In this document: in pieces, positions 1-10,888 of the stretch
Position numbering within the stretch: position 1 is the stretch's first letter
How the letters are laid out: the number at the start of each line of letters is the position of its first letter
NCBI GenBank assembly: GCA_001725255.1
Contig: MEFV01000014.1
Location: forward strand, 17,419-81,418
Direction: 5' to 3'
Length of the DNA stretch: 64,000 nt
From: Comamonas sp. SCN 67-35
GTDB lineage: Bacteria > Pseudomonadota > Gammaproteobacteria > Burkholderiales > Burkholderiaceae_C
Position numbers and translations under genes: made by a program
Notes under the pieces: generated by a model
Told to the model about the DNA's origin: nothing
Seen by the model: only the letters and a program-made list of their open reading frames with translations
Database searches by the model: none

Positions 1-377
1 AGCGTGCCGCTGTCCGCCTCGCCCCAGAGCGCGGCCGCGTCCTGCTCACGCACGCGCACGCGCAGGGCGTGCGGGAATTCGCGCTGCACCTGTACGCTCC
101 TGACCCACGGCACCTGCTCGAAGGCGCGACGCACCGCCTGCAGATCCATGGTGAAGAAGTTGCCCACGAGCACGGGCGTCACCTTGGTGCGTAGCGCCAC
201 CGTGTCCACGCGCGCCAGCTCGCCGTCGACCGTCACCTTGGTCAGGGCAAAGAGCGGCAGACGCGACATCCAGCTGCCCAGCACCAGCATGAACGCCACC
301 GCGCATCCGAGCAGCAGAACGGCCGTCGTCCAGTTCATGAGGCGCACATCGACGGGCAGACGCAGGGCTTCGCTCAT
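1..377 (-). CDS. ftsQ: Cell division protein FtsQ, N-terminal part (cut by window edge)
   Basis: FtsQ is the bitopic divisome protein that links early and late division proteins through FtsB/FtsL. Only about the first 125 codons are present; the gene continues past base 1. The ATG at 377 gives [16 protein letters not shown], then one hydrophobic membrane segment at about residues 17-36, then the start of the periplasmic POTRA-like region ([13 protein letters not shown]) and the NFFTMDL stretch typical of FtsQ. The start codon overlaps the ddl stop as ATGA, so the two are translationally coupled. The identity rests on topology, motif and its standard place after ddl in the dcw cluster. Confidence 0.9.
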   Translation of the reverse strand, partial: MSEALRLPVDVRLMNWTTAVLLLGCAVAFMLVLGSWMSRLPLFALTKVTVDGELARVDTVALRTKVTPVLVGNFFTMDLQAVRRAFEQVPWVRSVQVQREFPHALRVRVREQDAAALWGEADSGT

Positions 378-1354
378 GCCGCTCCTCCCCGCCCCTGCCA
401 GGCATCGAGCGATGCACTGGCGAGAATCTGCAGGCACAGGTCTTCGTAACTCACGCCGCAGGCGCGCGCCGCCATGGGCACGAGCGAATGCCCGGTCATG
501 CCGGGCGAGGTGTTGATCTCCAGCAGGAAGGGCTTGCGATCGCTTGCGCGCACCATGATGTCCACGCGCGCCCAGCCGCGGCATGCGAGGCTGCGGTAGG
601 CCGCGAGCGACAGGCGCTGCATTTCCTGCTCTTCCTCGGCGGGCAAGCCGCTCGGGCAGTCGTAACGCACCGCGTCGGTGTAGTACTTGTTCTGAAAGCC
701 GTAATTGCCCTGGGGTGCGACGATGCGTATGAGCGGCAGCGCCCGGGCCTGAGCGCCCTGGCCGATCAGCGCGCAGGTGGTTTCATCACCCGCGATGAAC
801 TGCTCGCACAGCACCTGCGGGTCGTGGCGCGCGGCAAGCTGCCAGGCGGCATCGCACTGCCCGGCCGACACCACCTTGGTCAGCCCGAGCGTGGAGCCCT
901 CGCGCACCGGCTTGACGATCATGGGACTGCCGAGCTCGGCGAAGGCCTGTGCCACCTCGGCGCTCGACGTGGCCAGACGCCAGTCGGGCGTGGGCAGACC
1001 CTCGAAGCGCCAGACACGCTTGGTCATGGTCTTGTCCATGGCCATGCTCGACGCCATGACCCCGGGGCCGGTGTAGGGGATTCCGAGCAGCTCGAGCGCC
1101 CCCTGCACCGTGCCATCCTCGCCGTGGCGGCCGTGCAGGGCGATGAAGCAGCGCGCAAAACCCTGGGCCTTGAGGAGCGACAGGTCGTGTTCCGCCGTGT
1201 CGAAGCCATGTGCATCCACGCCACGCGCACGCAATGCCTTGAGCACGCCCTGGCCCGACAGCAGCGAAATTTCCCGCTCGGCCGAATCGCCGCCCATGAG
1301 CACGGCCACCTTGCCGAACCCGGAGGGGTCTGCTTTTTGGTCAAATGGCATCAT
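374..1354 (-). CDS. ddl: D-alanine--D-alanine ligase
   Basis: This cytoplasmic ATP-grasp enzyme joins two D-alanines to make the dipeptide that MurF adds to the UDP-MurNAc-tripeptide. It is 326 aa, normal for DdlB. It shows the N-terminal [13 protein letters not shown] motif, HGRHGEDGT, the EGSTLGL loop in the ATP-grasp core and the C-terminal [13 protein letters not shown] metal and D-Ala site. I chose the ATG at 1354 because it overlaps the murC stop (ATGA) and has a strong GGAGG-like Shine-Dalgarno sequence just upstream; a second ATG follows directly at 1351. Longer upstream starts would run into murC without a ribosome site. It lies between murC and ftsQ in the coupled dcw operon. Confidence 0.97.
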   Translation of the reverse strand: MMPFDQKADPSGFGKVAVLMGGDSAEREISLLSGQGVLKALRARGVDAHGFDTAEHDLSLLKAQGFARCFIALHGRHGEDGTVQGALELLGIPYTGPGVMASSMAMDKTMTKRVWRFEGLPTPDWRLATSSAEVAQAFAELGSPMIVKPVREGSTLGLTKVVSAGQCDAAWQLAARHDPQVLCEQFIAGDETTCALIGQGAQARALPLIRIVAPQGNYGFQNKYYTDAVRYDCPSGLPAEEEQEMQRLSLAAYRSLACRGWARVDIMVRASDRKPFLLEINTSPGMTGHSLVPMAARACGVSYEDLCLQILASASLDAWQGRGGAA

Positions 1355-2784
1355 GGCGCTTTCCCCTCCTGCGCGGGCAGCTCCTTGTTTTGAAGCATCT
1401 GCGCGGTTCGCCCGGCAGCGGCCCCGATCGAGCCCGCGCCCATGCACAGCACCACGTCGCCCGCGCGTGCGAGTTGAGCGATGTGCTCGGGCAGTTCATT
1501 CACGTCCTCGACGAAAACCGGTTCCACCTTGGCCGCGACGCGCAGGGCACGCGCGAGCGAGCGGCCATCGGCGAGCGCAATCGGCTCCTCGCCCGCGGCG
1601 TACACCTCGGTGAGCAGCACGGCATCGGCGAGCCCGAGCACACGCACGAAGTCCTCGAAGCAGTCGCGCGTGCGCGTGTAGCGATGCGGCTGGAAGGCCA
1701 GCAGCAAACGCCGGCCCGGGAACGCGCCGCGCGCGGCGGCGATCGTGGCGGCCATCTCGGCCGGGTGGTGGCCGTAGTCCTCGATCAGGGTGAAGCGCCC
1801 GCCATCCTCGGCGGGCAGCTCGCCATGGCTCTGGAAGCGCCGCCCCACGCCCGTGAAGTCGCGCAGGGCCGCGAGGATGGCCTCGTCGGGCACGTTCAGT
1901 TCGGTGGCCACGGCAATCGCCGCGAGCGCATTGCGCACGTTGTGCTCGCCCGCGAGGTTGAGCACCACCTGCAGATCGGGCAGCGTCACGCCGTTGCGCC
2001 GCTGCACGGTGAAATGCATCTGCGTGCCCACCGCGCGCACGTCCGTCGCCCGCACCTCGGCCGTGTCCGACAGGCCATAGCGCGTGATCGGGCAATTCAG
2101 GCGCGCGGCAATTTCACTCACCGCCGGGTCGTCCACACAGAGCACGGCCGTGCCGTAAAACGGCATGCGATGCAGGAAATCGACGAACGCCTGCTTCAGG
2201 CGCCCGAAGTCATGGCCATAGGTGTCCATGTGGTCGGCGTCGATGTTGGTGACCACGGCCATCACCGGCAGCAGCTTCAGGAAGGACGCGTCCGACTCGT
2301 CCGCCTCGACCACGATGTACTCGCCCTTGCCGAGCCTGGCGTTCGTCCCGGCGCTGTTCAGGCGCCCGCCGATCACGTAGGTGGGATCGAGCCCCGCCTG
2401 GGCCAGCACGCTCGCCACGAGGCTCGTCGTCGTCGTCTTGCCGTGCGTGCCGGCAATCGCGATGCCCTGGCGCAGGCGCATGAGCTCGGCGAGCATCACC
2501 GCGCGCGGCACCACCGGGATCTTCTTCTCGCGCGCGGCCTGCACCTCGGGGTTGTCGTCGTGCACGGCCGTGGACGTGACGACCGCGTCGGCTCCGACCA
2601 CGTGCTCAGGCGCATGGCCCAGGTGGGTGGTGATGCCCAGCGACTGCAGTCGCCGCAGCACCGCGCTGTCGCTCTGATCCGAGCCCGAGACGGTGTAGCC
2701 CAGGTTGTGCAGCACCTCGGCGATGCCGCACATGCCCGAACCGCCCACGCCGACGAAATGGATGTGGTGAATGACGTGCTTCAT
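1351..2784 (-). CDS. murC: UDP-N-acetylmuramate--L-alanine ligase
   Basis: MurC adds L-alanine to UDP-N-acetylmuramic acid, the first amino-acid step of peptidoglycan precursor synthesis, in the cytoplasm. The 477-aa protein has the N-terminal glycine-rich [17 protein letters not shown], the Mur-ligase P-loop [14 protein letters not shown] and the [10 protein letters not shown] region of the C-terminal domain. The ATG at 2784 ([10 protein letters not shown]) overlaps the murG stop by four bases, which fixes the start; an upstream in-frame extension would only re-read murG sequence. Confidence 0.97.
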   Translation of the reverse strand: MKHVIHHIHFVGVGGSGMCGIAEVLHNLGYTVSGSDQSDSAVLRRLQSLGITTHLGHAPEHVVGADAVVTSTAVHDDNPEVQAAREKKIPVVPRAVMLAELMRLRQGIAIAGTHGKTTTTSLVASVLAQAGLDPTYVIGGRLNSAGTNARLGKGEYIVVEADESDASFLKLLPVMAVVTNIDADHMDTYGHDFGRLKQAFVDFLHRMPFYGTAVLCVDDPAVSEIAARLNCPITRYGLSDTAEVRATDVRAVGTQMHFTVQRRNGVTLPDLQVVLNLAGEHNVRNALAAIAVATELNVPDEAILAALRDFTGVGRRFQSHGELPAEDGGRFTLIEDYGHHPAEMAATIAAARGAFPGRRLLLAFQPHRYTRTRDCFEDFVRVLGLADAVLLTEVYAAGEEPIALADGRSLARALRVAAKVEPVFVEDVNELPEHIAQLARAGDVVLCMGAGSIGAAAGRTAQMLQNKELPAQEGKAP

Positions 2785-3848
2785 GCCGCCAGCTCCTCGC
2801 AGGCCGCGACAACCTCGCGCGTGGCCTGGGTTTTCTGCATCTTTTTGGCCGTCAGCGCTTTCTGGACAAGCGCAGGGCGCTCCCATTTTTCAATCATGTT
2901 CGCCAGGCTCTGCGGCGTCAGGTCCGCCTGTTGCACGAGCCAGCCCGCGCCCGAGTCAACGAGGAAGCGCGCGTTCGTCGTCTGATGGTCGTCGACGGCA
3001 AACGGAAACGGCACGAAGAGCGCCGCGCAGCCCACCGCCGCGATCTCCGTCACGGTGCTCGCGCCCGCGCGGCAGAGGAGCACGTCGGCCTCGGCACAGG
3101 CCTGCGCCATCTCGGCGATGAAGGGCACGAGCGTGGCCTGCACGCCCGCGGCCTCGTAGTTGGCGCGAAGCTGCTCCAGCTGTTTTTCGCCGCTCTGGTG
3201 CGTGACGATGGGGCGCCGGTCTTCGGGAATCAAGGCCAGCGCCTGCGGCACGACCTCGTTGAGCGCGCGCGCGCCCAGGCTCCCCCCGACGACGAGCAGC
3301 TTCAGTGGTCCGCTGCGACCGGCAAATCGCGTCTCGGGGTCGGGCTGTTCGGTGAACGCCGCGCGCAGCGGATTGCCCACCCACTGCCCCTTCTTGAAGA
3401 CCCCGGGGAAGGCCGTGAAGATGCGGTCCGCCACGCCCGCGAGCACCTTGTTGGCCAGGCCCGCCACCGAGTTCTGCTCGTGCAGCACCAGCGGCTTGCC
3501 CGCCAGCACCGCCATCATCCCGCCGGGGAAAGTCACATAACCACCCAAGCCGATCACGACGTCGGGCCTGATGCGGCGCACGACCGCGAGCGCCTGCCAG
3601 AACGCGCGCAGAAGCTTCAGGGGCAGCAGCGCAAGCGTGATCACCCCCTTGCCTCGCACCCCGGAGAAATCGATGGTCTCCAGCGCGAACCCCTCGGCGG
3701 GCACGATGCGCGACTCCATGCTCGCGGGCGTGCCCAGCCAATGCACCTGCCAGCCGCGCGCACGCAGCTCCTGCGCGAGCGCCAGCCCCGGGAAGATGTG
3801 GCCACCGGTGCCGCCGGCCATGACGAGCGCGACCTTGGGGCTGCTCAT
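2781..3848 (-). CDS. murG: UDP-N-acetylglucosamine transferase MurG (lipid II synthase)
   Basis: MurG is a peripheral inner-membrane glycosyltransferase that adds GlcNAc to lipid I to make lipid II. It is 355 aa, the family length. Visible hallmarks are the N-terminal [14 protein letters not shown] loop, the [11 protein letters not shown] second glycine-rich loop, [12 protein letters not shown], the donor-site [14 protein letters not shown] and [10 protein letters not shown]. The ATG at 3848 overlaps the ftsW stop as ATGA. It acts directly after MraY and feeds lipid II to the flippase and to FtsW/FtsI. Confidence 0.97.
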   Translation of the reverse strand: MSSPKVALVMAGGTGGHIFPGLALAQELRARGWQVHWLGTPASMESRIVPAEGFALETIDFSGVRGKGVITLALLPLKLLRAFWQALAVVRRIRPDVVIGLGGYVTFPGGMMAVLAGKPLVLHEQNSVAGLANKVLAGVADRIFTAFPGVFKKGQWVGNPLRAAFTEQPDPETRFAGRSGPLKLLVVGGSLGARALNEVVPQALALIPEDRRPIVTHQSGEKQLEQLRANYEAAGVQATLVPFIAEMAQACAEADVLLCRAGASTVTEIAAVGCAALFVPFPFAVDDHQTTNARFLVDSGAGWLVQQADLTPQSLANMIEKWERPALVQKALTAKKMQKTQATREVVAACEELAA

Positions 3849-5116
3849 GCGCGTGCCCCCCGCATCAACAATTTATTCTCGTAGTCCACCCGCAGAACCA
3901 CGGCGAGCGCCACAAGGTTCATCAGGATCGCGGAGCCGCCGTAACTCACGAGCGGCAGCGTGAGCCCCTTGGTGGGCAGCGCCCCCAGGTTCACTCCCAC
4001 GTTGATGAAAGCCTGAAAGCCCACCCACACCGCCACGCCTTCGGCCACGAGGCCGGAGAACACGCGGTCCAGCGCAATCGCCTGGCGGCCGATGAGCATG
4101 ATGCGGCGCGTGAGCCAGAAGAAGGCGACGATGAGCGTGAGCACGCCGACGAGGCCCAATTCCTCGCCGATGACCGCGAGCAGGAAATCGGTGTGCGCCT
4201 CGGGCAGCCAGCTCAATTTTTCCACGCTGCCGCCCAGCCCCACGCCGAAGATCTCGCCACGGCCGATGGCGATCAGCGCGTGCGAGAGCTGGTAGCCCTT
4301 GCCCAGCGCATGATCCTCGCTGAACGGATCGATGTAGGCGAAGATGCGATCGCGCCGCCACGGCGAGGACCAGATCATGAGCGCGAACGCCGCCACGAGG
4401 ATGAGCGCGATCAGGAAGAACATACGCGCATTCACGCCGCCGAGAAACAGAATGCCCATGGCGATCACCGCGATCACCAGGAAGGCGCCCATGTCGGGCT
4501 CGGCCAGCAGCAGGGCACCGACGATGGCCACGGCCGCGGCCATGGGCAGCACGGCACGGAAGAACCGCTCCTTCACTTCCAGGCGCCGCACCATGTAGCC
4601 GGCGGCATAGATCAGCACGGCGAATTTGGCGAGCTCCGACGGCTGGAAGTTCATCAGCCCCAGGCTGAGCCAGCGCCTCGCGCCATTGACGACCGTGCCC
4701 ACGTGAGGGATCAGCACCACGACGAGCATCAGGATGGAGCCGATGAACAGCCACGGGGCGATACGCTCCCACGTATCCATGGAAAACTGAAAGGCCAGCA
4801 GGCCCGCGACGAACCCCACCGCGATCGCGGCGATGTGGCGCACGACGAACGTGGTGGACGTCACATGCCCGAAGCGCGGGTTGTCCTGCATGGCGATCGA
4901 GGCCGAATACACCATGACAACGCTGAACGCGAGCAACAGCACCACCACCCACAGAAGCGACTCGTCGAACCCCAGCACGCGCGCGGGCACGGCGGCGGTG
5001 CGGCGCAGCTCCATGCCGCCGATGCGTACCGGGAGGCGATCCACGCTCTCGCCGCGCTCGGCGCCGCGGCGGGCAAAGAGGCGCTGCCAGAGGCCGGATT
5101 GGGCGACCGCGTTCAT
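3845..5116 (-). CDS. ftsW: Septal peptidoglycan polymerase FtsW (SEDS family)
   Basis: FtsW is the polytopic SEDS glycosyltransferase that polymerises septal glycan from lipid II together with FtsI. The 423-aa product has about ten hydrophobic segments. The SEDS motifs [18 protein letters not shown] and [16 protein letters not shown] are clear. The N-terminal cytoplasmic stretch of about 50 residues before the first helix is somewhat long. The start at 5116 overlaps murD by four bases, and the gene sits in its usual place between murD and murG. Confidence 0.96.
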   Translation of the reverse strand: MNAVAQSGLWQRLFARRGAERGESVDRLPVRIGGMELRRTAAVPARVLGFDESLLWVVVLLLAFSVVMVYSASIAMQDNPRFGHVTSTTFVVRHIAAIAVGFVAGLLAFQFSMDTWERIAPWLFIGSILMLVVVLIPHVGTVVNGARRWLSLGLMNFQPSELAKFAVLIYAAGYMVRRLEVKERFFRAVLPMAAAVAIVGALLLAEPDMGAFLVIAVIAMGILFLGGVNARMFFLIALILVAAFALMIWSSPWRRDRIFAYIDPFSEDHALGKGYQLSHALIAIGRGEIFGVGLGGSVEKLSWLPEAHTDFLLAVIGEELGLVGVLTLIVAFFWLTRRIMLIGRQAIALDRVFSGLVAEGVAVWVGFQAFINVGVNLGALPTKGLTLPLVSYGGSAILMNLVALAVVLRVDYENKLLMRGARA

Positions 5117-6822
5117 GCTCCTCCTCCCACCAGCGACTGGCCCCGCTCATCCGCCAGCGCCTGCACCGCCTCGAGGAACACGCGCGCGCGGTGCTTGTAG
5201 TTGTCGAACATGTCCATGCTCGCGCAGGCGGGCGAAAGCAGCACGGCGTCCCCGGCGTGCGCGGCCGCGGCCGCCTGCTGCACGGCCTGCTCGAGCGTCG
5301 CGGCGTCGATGAGCGGCACCGCGCAATCGGCGAGGGCGGCGCGGATCTGCGCCGCATCGCGCCCGATGAGCACCACGGCACGGGCGTGGCGCTTCACTGG
5401 TGCGGCCAGTGGCGAGAAATCCTGCCCCTTGCCATCGCCGCCCAGGATGACCACCAGGCGGCGCTCGCTGCCCAGGCCCGCAAGCGCGGCGGCGGTGGCA
5501 CCGACGTTGGTGCCCTTGCTGTCATCGAAATACTCGACGCCATCGATCACGCCGATCGACTCGACGCGGTGTGGCTCGCCGCGGTACTCGCGCAGCGCGT
5601 AGAGCATGCCGGCCAAGGGGCAGCCTGCCGCCTGCGCCAGCGCCAGCGCCGCAAGCGCATTCATCGCGTTGTGGCGCCCGTGGATGCGCAAGGCATCCAG
5701 CGGCAGGAGACGCTGCATGAAAAGCTCCTGCCCCATGGAGTCGCGCCGGCCCGCGTCCTGCGCGTCATGGGCACGCACGAGCCAGGCCATGCCGCCCACG
5801 ACCTCGATGCCGAAGTCGCCGGGAGCGCGCGGCAGATCGGTGCCAAACGTCAGGTGCGCGCGCTGACGCGGCCTTTGCAGCTTCACCGGCACGGGCGGCG
5901 GCAGCATGTCCATCACCAGCCGGTCTTCGCGGTTGAGCACCATCAGCGCCTGGGCGCCGAAGACCCGGGCCTTGGCCGCCGCATAGGCCTGCAGGCTGCC
6001 ATGCCAGTCGAGATGGTCCTGCGTGACGTTGAGCACGGTGGCGGCCGTGGGCTCGAAACCCTGCACACCATCGAGCTGAAAGCTCGAGAGTTCCAGCACC
6101 CAGACCTCGGGCAGGCTCGTCTGCGCCAGACGCTCGCCCAAGGTGTCAAGCAGCGTCGGGCCGATGTTGCCGGCCACCGCCACACGGCGCCCCGCGTGCG
6201 CGACCAGCCTGCCGGTAAGCGAGGTCACCGTGGTCTTGCCATTGGTTCCCGTGATCGCCAGAACCTTGGGCTCATAGCCGAAATCTCGCGCCAGCACGCG
6301 CAAGGCGTCGGCGAACAGATCCACTTCCGTCGCGACCCGGGCCCCGGTCGCATGCGCGGCGTCGGTGACGGCGGCGATGTCCGCGGGCCGCAGCCCGGGC
6401 GAGCGCGCCACCACGGTCGCCCCCTGCGCCAGCGCCGCCGTGAAGGCGCCGCCGTGAAACTCCACCCCGGGCAGCCCGGCGCGCAGGTCCGCCAAGTGCG
6501 GCGGCGTCTCGCGCGTGTCGGCCACCGTCAACTGCGCTCCACGCGCGGCGCACCAGCGCGCCATCGCCAGGCCCGAGTCTCCCAGACCCAGAACCAGCAC
6601 ACGCTGCCCGGCCAGGGGCTGCCAGTTCGAGCCCACCGTCACGGGGCGCAGTTCATCGGCCACGGCCGGGGGCTCCTGCGCGACCAGCATCGTGGGGGCG
6701 GTCGGCACATCGTCCTGCGCATGCACCTCGGCAAACAGGCGCGCCACATACTCGGCCGCTTCGGCAGCCCTGGACGGCACCGCTTCGAGTACCGGGGGGA
6801 GATCGTGGGTCGATTCGTTCAT
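5113..6822 (-). CDS. murD: UDP-N-acetylmuramoylalanine--D-glutamate ligase, enlarged form
   Basis: MurD adds D-glutamate to UDP-MurNAc-L-Ala. The Mur-ligase core is evident: [15 protein letters not shown] near the N terminus, the P-loop [16 protein letters not shown], the [11 protein letters not shown] block and [15 protein letters not shown]. At 569 aa it is more than 100 residues longer than E. coli MurD. About 70 poorly conserved acidic residues precede the first glycine-rich motif, and a further insertion lies between the central and C-terminal domains (around [17 protein letters not shown]). I chose the ATG at 6822 because it overlaps the mraY stop (ATGA); a start 33 bases further upstream is possible but would lie inside mraY. 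Confidence 0.95.
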   Translation of the reverse strand: MNESTHDLPPVLEAVPSRAAEAAEYVARLFAEVHAQDDVPTAPTMLVAQEPPAVADELRPVTVGSNWQPLAGQRVLVLGLGDSGLAMARWCAARGAQLTVADTRETPPHLADLRAGLPGVEFHGGAFTAALAQGATVVARSPGLRPADIAAVTDAAHATGARVATEVDLFADALRVLARDFGYEPKVLAITGTNGKTTVTSLTGRLVAHAGRRVAVAGNIGPTLLDTLGERLAQTSLPEVWVLELSSFQLDGVQGFEPTAATVLNVTQDHLDWHGSLQAYAAAKARVFGAQALMVLNREDRLVMDMLPPPVPVKLQRPRQRAHLTFGTDLPRAPGDFGIEVVGGMAWLVRAHDAQDAGRRDSMGQELFMQRLLPLDALRIHGRHNAMNALAALALAQAAGCPLAGMLYALREYRGEPHRVESIGVIDGVEYFDDSKGTNVGATAAALAGLGSERRLVVILGGDGKGQDFSPLAAPVKRHARAVVLIGRDAAQIRAALADCAVPLIDAATLEQAVQQAAAAAHAGDAVLLSPACASMDMFDNYKHRARVFLEAVQALADERGQSLVGGGA

Positions 6823-7997
6823 CGCAGTTTCAGCGTGGCCAGACCCACGAGGCACAGCAGCATGGTGATGATCCAGAAGCGCACGACGACCTGCGTTTCC
6901 TTCCAGCCGCTCTTCTCAAAATGATGGTGCAGCGGCGCCATCTTCAGGATGCGCCGGCCTTCGCCGTATCGGCGCTTGGTGTACTTGAACCAGGTGACCT
7001 GCGCCATCACCGAGATCGCCTCGACGACGAAGATGCCGCCCATGATCGCGAGCACGATCTCCTGGCGCACGATCACGGCAATCGTGCCCAGCGCGCCGCC
7101 CAGCGCCAGCGCCCCCACGTCGCCCATGAAGATCTGCGCCGGATACGTGTTGAACCAGAGGAAGGCCAGACCCGCGCCGGCCATCGCGGCGCAGAACACC
7201 AGCAGCTCGCCCGAACCCGGAATGTGCGGGAACAGCAGGTAGCGCGCATACACCGCATTGCCCGTCACGTAGGCAAAGATGCCCAGCGCCGAACCGACCA
7301 TGATCACCGGCATGATCGCCAGGCCATCGAGCCCGTCCGTCAGGTTGACCGCGTTGCTCGCGCCCACGATCACGAGGTAGGTGAGCACCACGAAACCGAG
7401 CACGCCCAGCGGGTAGCTCACTTCCTTGAAAAAGGGCACGAGCAAGCCCGCCTTGGGCGGCAGATCGAGCGAAAACCCCGACTGCACCCAGGTGACGAAG
7501 AATTCGAACACGCGGGCATTGGAGTTTTCCGAAATGCTGAACACCAGGTACAGCGCCGCGAGCAGCCCGACCACCGACTGCAGGAAATATTTCTGGCGCG
7601 AGCGCATGCCCTCGGGGTCCCTGTTGACCACCTTGCGCCAGTCGTCCACCCAGCCGATCGCGCCCATCGCAAGCGTCACCGCGAGCACGATCCAGACGAA
7701 GCGGTTGGACAGATCGAACCACAGCAGCGTCGAGATGGTGATGGCCAGCAGGATGAGCACGCCGCCCATCGTGGGCGTGCCGCTCTTGGACAGATGCGTC
7801 TGCATCGCGTAACCGCGGATGGGCTGGCCGATCTTGAGTGCCGTGAGCATGCGGATCACGCGCGGCCCCGCCACGAGACCGATCAAGAGCGCCGTCATCG
7901 CCGCCATCAGCGCACGCAGCGTGAGGTACTGGAACACCCGCATGAAGCCGAACTCGGGCGAGAGCCCCTGCAGCCACTGGCTGAGCCACAAGATCAT
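6819..7997 (-). CDS. mraY: Phospho-N-acetylmuramoyl-pentapeptide transferase (lipid I synthase)
   Basis: MraY is an integral membrane enzyme that moves phospho-MurNAc-pentapeptide onto undecaprenyl phosphate to form lipid I. The 392-aa protein has about ten transmembrane segments and the family signatures [17 protein letters not shown] (Mg-binding Asp pair), [11 protein letters not shown] and [12 protein letters not shown]. It overlaps both neighbours by four bases, murE/murF upstream and murD downstream, consistent with a single coupled operon. Confidence 0.97.
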   Translation of the reverse strand: MILWLSQWLQGLSPEFGFMRVFQYLTLRALMAAMTALLIGLVAGPRVIRMLTALKIGQPIRGYAMQTHLSKSGTPTMGGVLILLAITISTLLWFDLSNRFVWIVLAVTLAMGAIGWVDDWRKVVNRDPEGMRSRQKYFLQSVVGLLAALYLVFSISENSNARVFEFFVTWVQSGFSLDLPPKAGLLVPFFKEVSYPLGVLGFVVLTYLVIVGASNAVNLTDGLDGLAIMPVIMVGSALGIFAYVTGNAVYARYLLFPHIPGSGELLVFCAAMAGAGLAFLWFNTYPAQIFMGDVGALALGGALGTIAVIVRQEIVLAIMGGIFVVEAISVMAQVTWFKYTKRRYGEGRRILKMAPLHHHFEKSGWKETQVVVRFWIITMLLCLVGLATLKLR

Positions 7998-10888
7998 GCG
8001 CCGCCCTCCTCGATCGCGCGCACCACGCGCTCCATGCGCATGAAGCGCGAGCCCTTGACGAGCACGCTGCCCGCATGCGGCAGTGCCTCTCGCACGGCGG
8101 CAATCAGCGCCTCGACCTCCGCGAAATGGCGTGCCCCGGCACCGAACGCCTGCACGGCATGGCGCGTCAGATCGCCCAGCGCAAAGAGCTGCTCCACCCC
8201 GCGCGCCCTGGCCTCGCTGCCGGCCTCGGCGTGAAACCGGGGTCCCTGGCTGCCCACTTCACCCATATCGCCCAGCACCAGCAGGTGCGGTGCGGGCAGG
8301 CCAGCCAGCACGTCGATGGCGGCACGCACGGAATCGGGATTGGCGTTGTAGGTATCGTCCACCACGGTGACGGCACGCCCGCCCTGGCGCACGGCGAAGG
8401 CGCGCGAGCGGCCCGCGACGGGGGAAAAAGCCGCCAGACCCTGAGCGGTGACGTCGGCAGGCACACCGATGGCGAGCGCGCACGCCGTCGCGGCCAGGGC
8501 ATTGACCACGTTGTGCTGCCCGGCGATACGCAGGCGCGTATCGAACTCGCCCGCTGAGGTTGCCACCCGCACGGCCCAGGCATCGTCGCGCCACGCCTGA
8601 CGGGTGTCATGCACATCGGCCCTCTCGCCCACACCCTCGCCCGCAAACGTCACGCAGCGCCGCCCGCCCGCCAGCTCGCGCCACAGCGGCGTGTAGGCGT
8701 CGTGCGCGGGAAACACCGCGACGCCGTCCGACGGCAACGCCGCCAGCACCGCGCCGTTTTCGCGTGCCACCGCTTCGACCGTGTGCATGAACTCCTGATG
8801 CTCGCGCTGCGCGTTGTTCACCAGCGCCACCGTGGGCTGCGCGATCGCGGCCAGCTCGGCGATTTCACCCGGGTGATTCATGCCCAGCTCCACCACCGCG
8901 GCGCGGTGATGCGCGCGCAGACGCAGCAGCGTCAGCGGTACGCCGATCGCGTTGTTGAAGTTGCCGCTGGTCGCGAGTGCATCTTCGCCCAGCCAGGCAC
9001 GCAGGATGCTCGCCACCATCTGCGTCACCGTGGTCTTGCCGTTGCTGCCGGTCACGGCGATCAATGGCAGATCAAACCGCGAGCGCCAGCCGGCGGCCAG
9101 GGCTCCAAGCGCCACGAGCGTGTCGGGCACCTCGATGCCGGAAAGCTCAGCCGCTTCGAGGCCTGCCCGGGCGATCGCCGCGGCCGCACCCGCCGCGCGG
9201 GCCTGCGGCAGAAAATCGTGCGCATCGAAGCGCTCGCCCTTGAGCGCCACAAAAAGATCACCCGCCGCCAGCGAACGCGTGTCGGTGTGGACGCGCGTCA
9301 GCTCGATCGCGCCATCGCCCACGAGCCGCGCCTGCGGCACGCGAGCGCGAATCAGCTCATACGCCTGCCGCAGCGTGCACATGCCCTTCGCCGACGGTGC
9401 CGTGCGCCGCGCGAGCGCCTGCCTGGCCTGTGTCAGATCGGAAAACGGCCGGCGCACACCGGCAACCTCCTGGTAGGGTTCGTGTCCCTTGCCGGCAATC
9501 AGCACCACGTCGTCCGCATCCGCCTGCGACAGCGCCTGCGCAATGGCCGCGGCCCGGTCGGGCTCGGTGCTCATGTGCTCGCCCACCTTCATGCCACGCA
9601 CGATCTGCTCGATGATGGCGCCCGGCACTTCGCTGCGCGGGTTGTCGCTCGTCACGATGACGCGATCCGCTCCCTGCTGCGCCGCCGCGCCCATCAAGGG
9701 GCGCTTGCCCGCATCGCGGTCGCCCCCGCAGCCGAACACGCACCACAGGCGCCCGCCGCGGCTCGCCGCCACCGGACGCAGCGCCGCCAGCACCTTGACG
9801 AGCGCATCGGGCGTGTGCGCATAGTCCACGACCGCCAGCGGCTGGCCCGGCTGCGCGATCTGCTGCATGCGCCCGGGCACGGCCTCGAGATCGGCACAGG
9901 CGGCGCAGGCGGCAGCCAGCGAAACACCGAGCGAGCGCAGGGTGGCGATCACGCCCAGCAGGTTCAAAACGTTGTAGCGCCCCACCAACTGCGTGGCCAG
10001 AGAGGCCCGCTCGCCACCCTGCACCACGTCGAATGCCAGTCCCGTGGCGCCGTGGTGCAGGTCTTCGGCCCTCAGGCGCGCGGGCGCACCGACAGCCACG
10101 CTCCACAGATCCAGCCCACGAGCGCCCAGCTCGGCATGCAGGGCGGCGCCATGCGGGTCTTCGATATTGATCACCGCCGCGCGCAGCCCCGGCCAGTCGA
10201 ACAGCATGCGCTTGGCCTCCCAATACGCCTGCATGCTGCCGTGGTAGTCCAGATGATCCTGCGTGAGATTGGTGAAGATGGCGGTATCGATGCGCGTGCC
10301 CGCCAGGCGCTGCTCCACGAGACCGATGGAGGAGGCCTCGATCGCGCACGCACCGACACCGGCCGACACGAGGCTGGCGAGCACCTGCTGCAGGCGCAAG
10401 GCGTCTGGCGTGGTCAAGCCGGTATCCTGCAGCACGGGCGGAATTCCCACACCCAAGGTGCCTATGAGGCCGCATCCACCCAGCGTTGGCGGCTCTGCTT
10501 TCGAGAGTTGATGCAAGGCATGGGCCAGCCACCACGCCGTGCTGGTTTTGCCATTGGTACCGGTCACGGCCAGCACCTTGAGGTAGCGGCTGGGCTCACC
10601 CAGCCAGCGCGACGCCAGCACCCCCACCTGGGACTTCAGGTCTGGCAAAGCGGCGACGCGATCGGCGGCAAGCTCAAGCGCCTGGGCACCCGCGGCGTCC
10701 ACCAGACAAGCCGCGGCGCCGCGCGCCAGCGCCTCCCGCACATGGGCGCGGCCATCGGCCTTGCGCCCGGCCCAGGCGAGAAAGCCATCGCCCGCCGCGA
10801 TCTGCCGGCTGTCCGAGCGCAATTCGCCGCTCACGCGCTGCCTCAGGAAGGCGAGGGCCTCGTCCACATCCGGAAGAAGTTGCGGCAT
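7994..10888 (-). CDS. murE-murF: Fused MurE-MurF: tripeptide ligase plus D-Ala-D-Ala adding enzyme
   Basis: One open frame of 964 codons encodes two Mur ligases in tandem. Residues 1 to about 500 are MurE: P-loop [24 protein letters not shown], and the DNPR motif that marks meso-diaminopimelate specificity. Residues about 503-964 are MurF, starting [10 protein letters not shown] (an internal ATG at 9382): P-loop [33 protein letters not shown]. No stop codon separates them. The fusion would carry out consecutive steps, adding meso-DAP and then D-Ala-D-Ala. Such a fusion is known in Bordetella and relatives. The ATG at 10888 shares one base with the ftsI stop (TGATG). The internal ATG could also allow free MurF, but I see no convincing ribosome site for it. 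Confidence 0.95.
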   Translation of the reverse strand: MPQLLPDVDEALAFLRQRVSGELRSDSRQIAAGDGFLAWAGRKADGRAHVREALARGAAACLVDAAGAQALELAADRVAALPDLKSQVGVLASRWLGEPSRYLKVLAVTGTNGKTSTAWWLAHALHQLSKAEPPTLGGCGLIGTLGVGIPPVLQDTGLTTPDALRLQQVLASLVSAGVGACAIEASSIGLVEQRLAGTRIDTAIFTNLTQDHLDYHGSMQAYWEAKRMLFDWPGLRAAVINIEDPHGAALHAELGARGLDLWSVAVGAPARLRAEDLHHGATGLAFDVVQGGERASLATQLVGRYNVLNLLGVIATLRSLGVSLAAACAACADLEAVPGRMQQIAQPGQPLAVVDYAHTPDALVKVLAALRPVAASRGGRLWCVFGCGGDRDAGKRPLMGAAAQQGADRVIVTSDNPRSEVPGAIIEQIVRGMKVGEHMSTEPDRAAAIAQALSQADADDVVLIAGKGHEPYQEVAGVRRPFSDLTQARQALARRTAPSAKGMCTLRQAYELIRARVPQARLVGDGAIELTRVHTDTRSLAAGDLFVALKGERFDAHDFLPQARAAGAAAAIARAGLEAAELSGIEVPDTLVALGALAAGWRSRFDLPLIAVTGSNGKTTVTQMVASILRAWLGEDALATSGNFNNAIGVPLTLLRLRAHHRAAVVELGMNHPGEIAELAAIAQPTVALVNNAQREHQEFMHTVEAVARENGAVLAALPSDGVAVFPAHDAYTPLWRELAGGRRCVTFAGEGVGERADVHDTRQAWRDDAWAVRVATSAGEFDTRLRIAGQHNVVNALAATACALAIGVPADVTAQGLAAFSPVAGRSRAFAVRQGGRAVTVVDDTYNANPDSVRAAIDVLAGLPAPHLLVLGDMGEVGSQGPRFHAEAGSEARARGVEQLFALGDLTRHAVQAFGAGARHFAEVEALIAAVREALPHAGSVLVKGSRFMRMERVVRAIEEGGA

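Noticed and set aside
1345..2985. Long plus-strand open frame opposite murC
   Set aside because: It is the antisense of a clear Mur ligase, is Arg/His-rich with no recognisable motif and has no ribosome site. High GC content produces such frames throughout the window.
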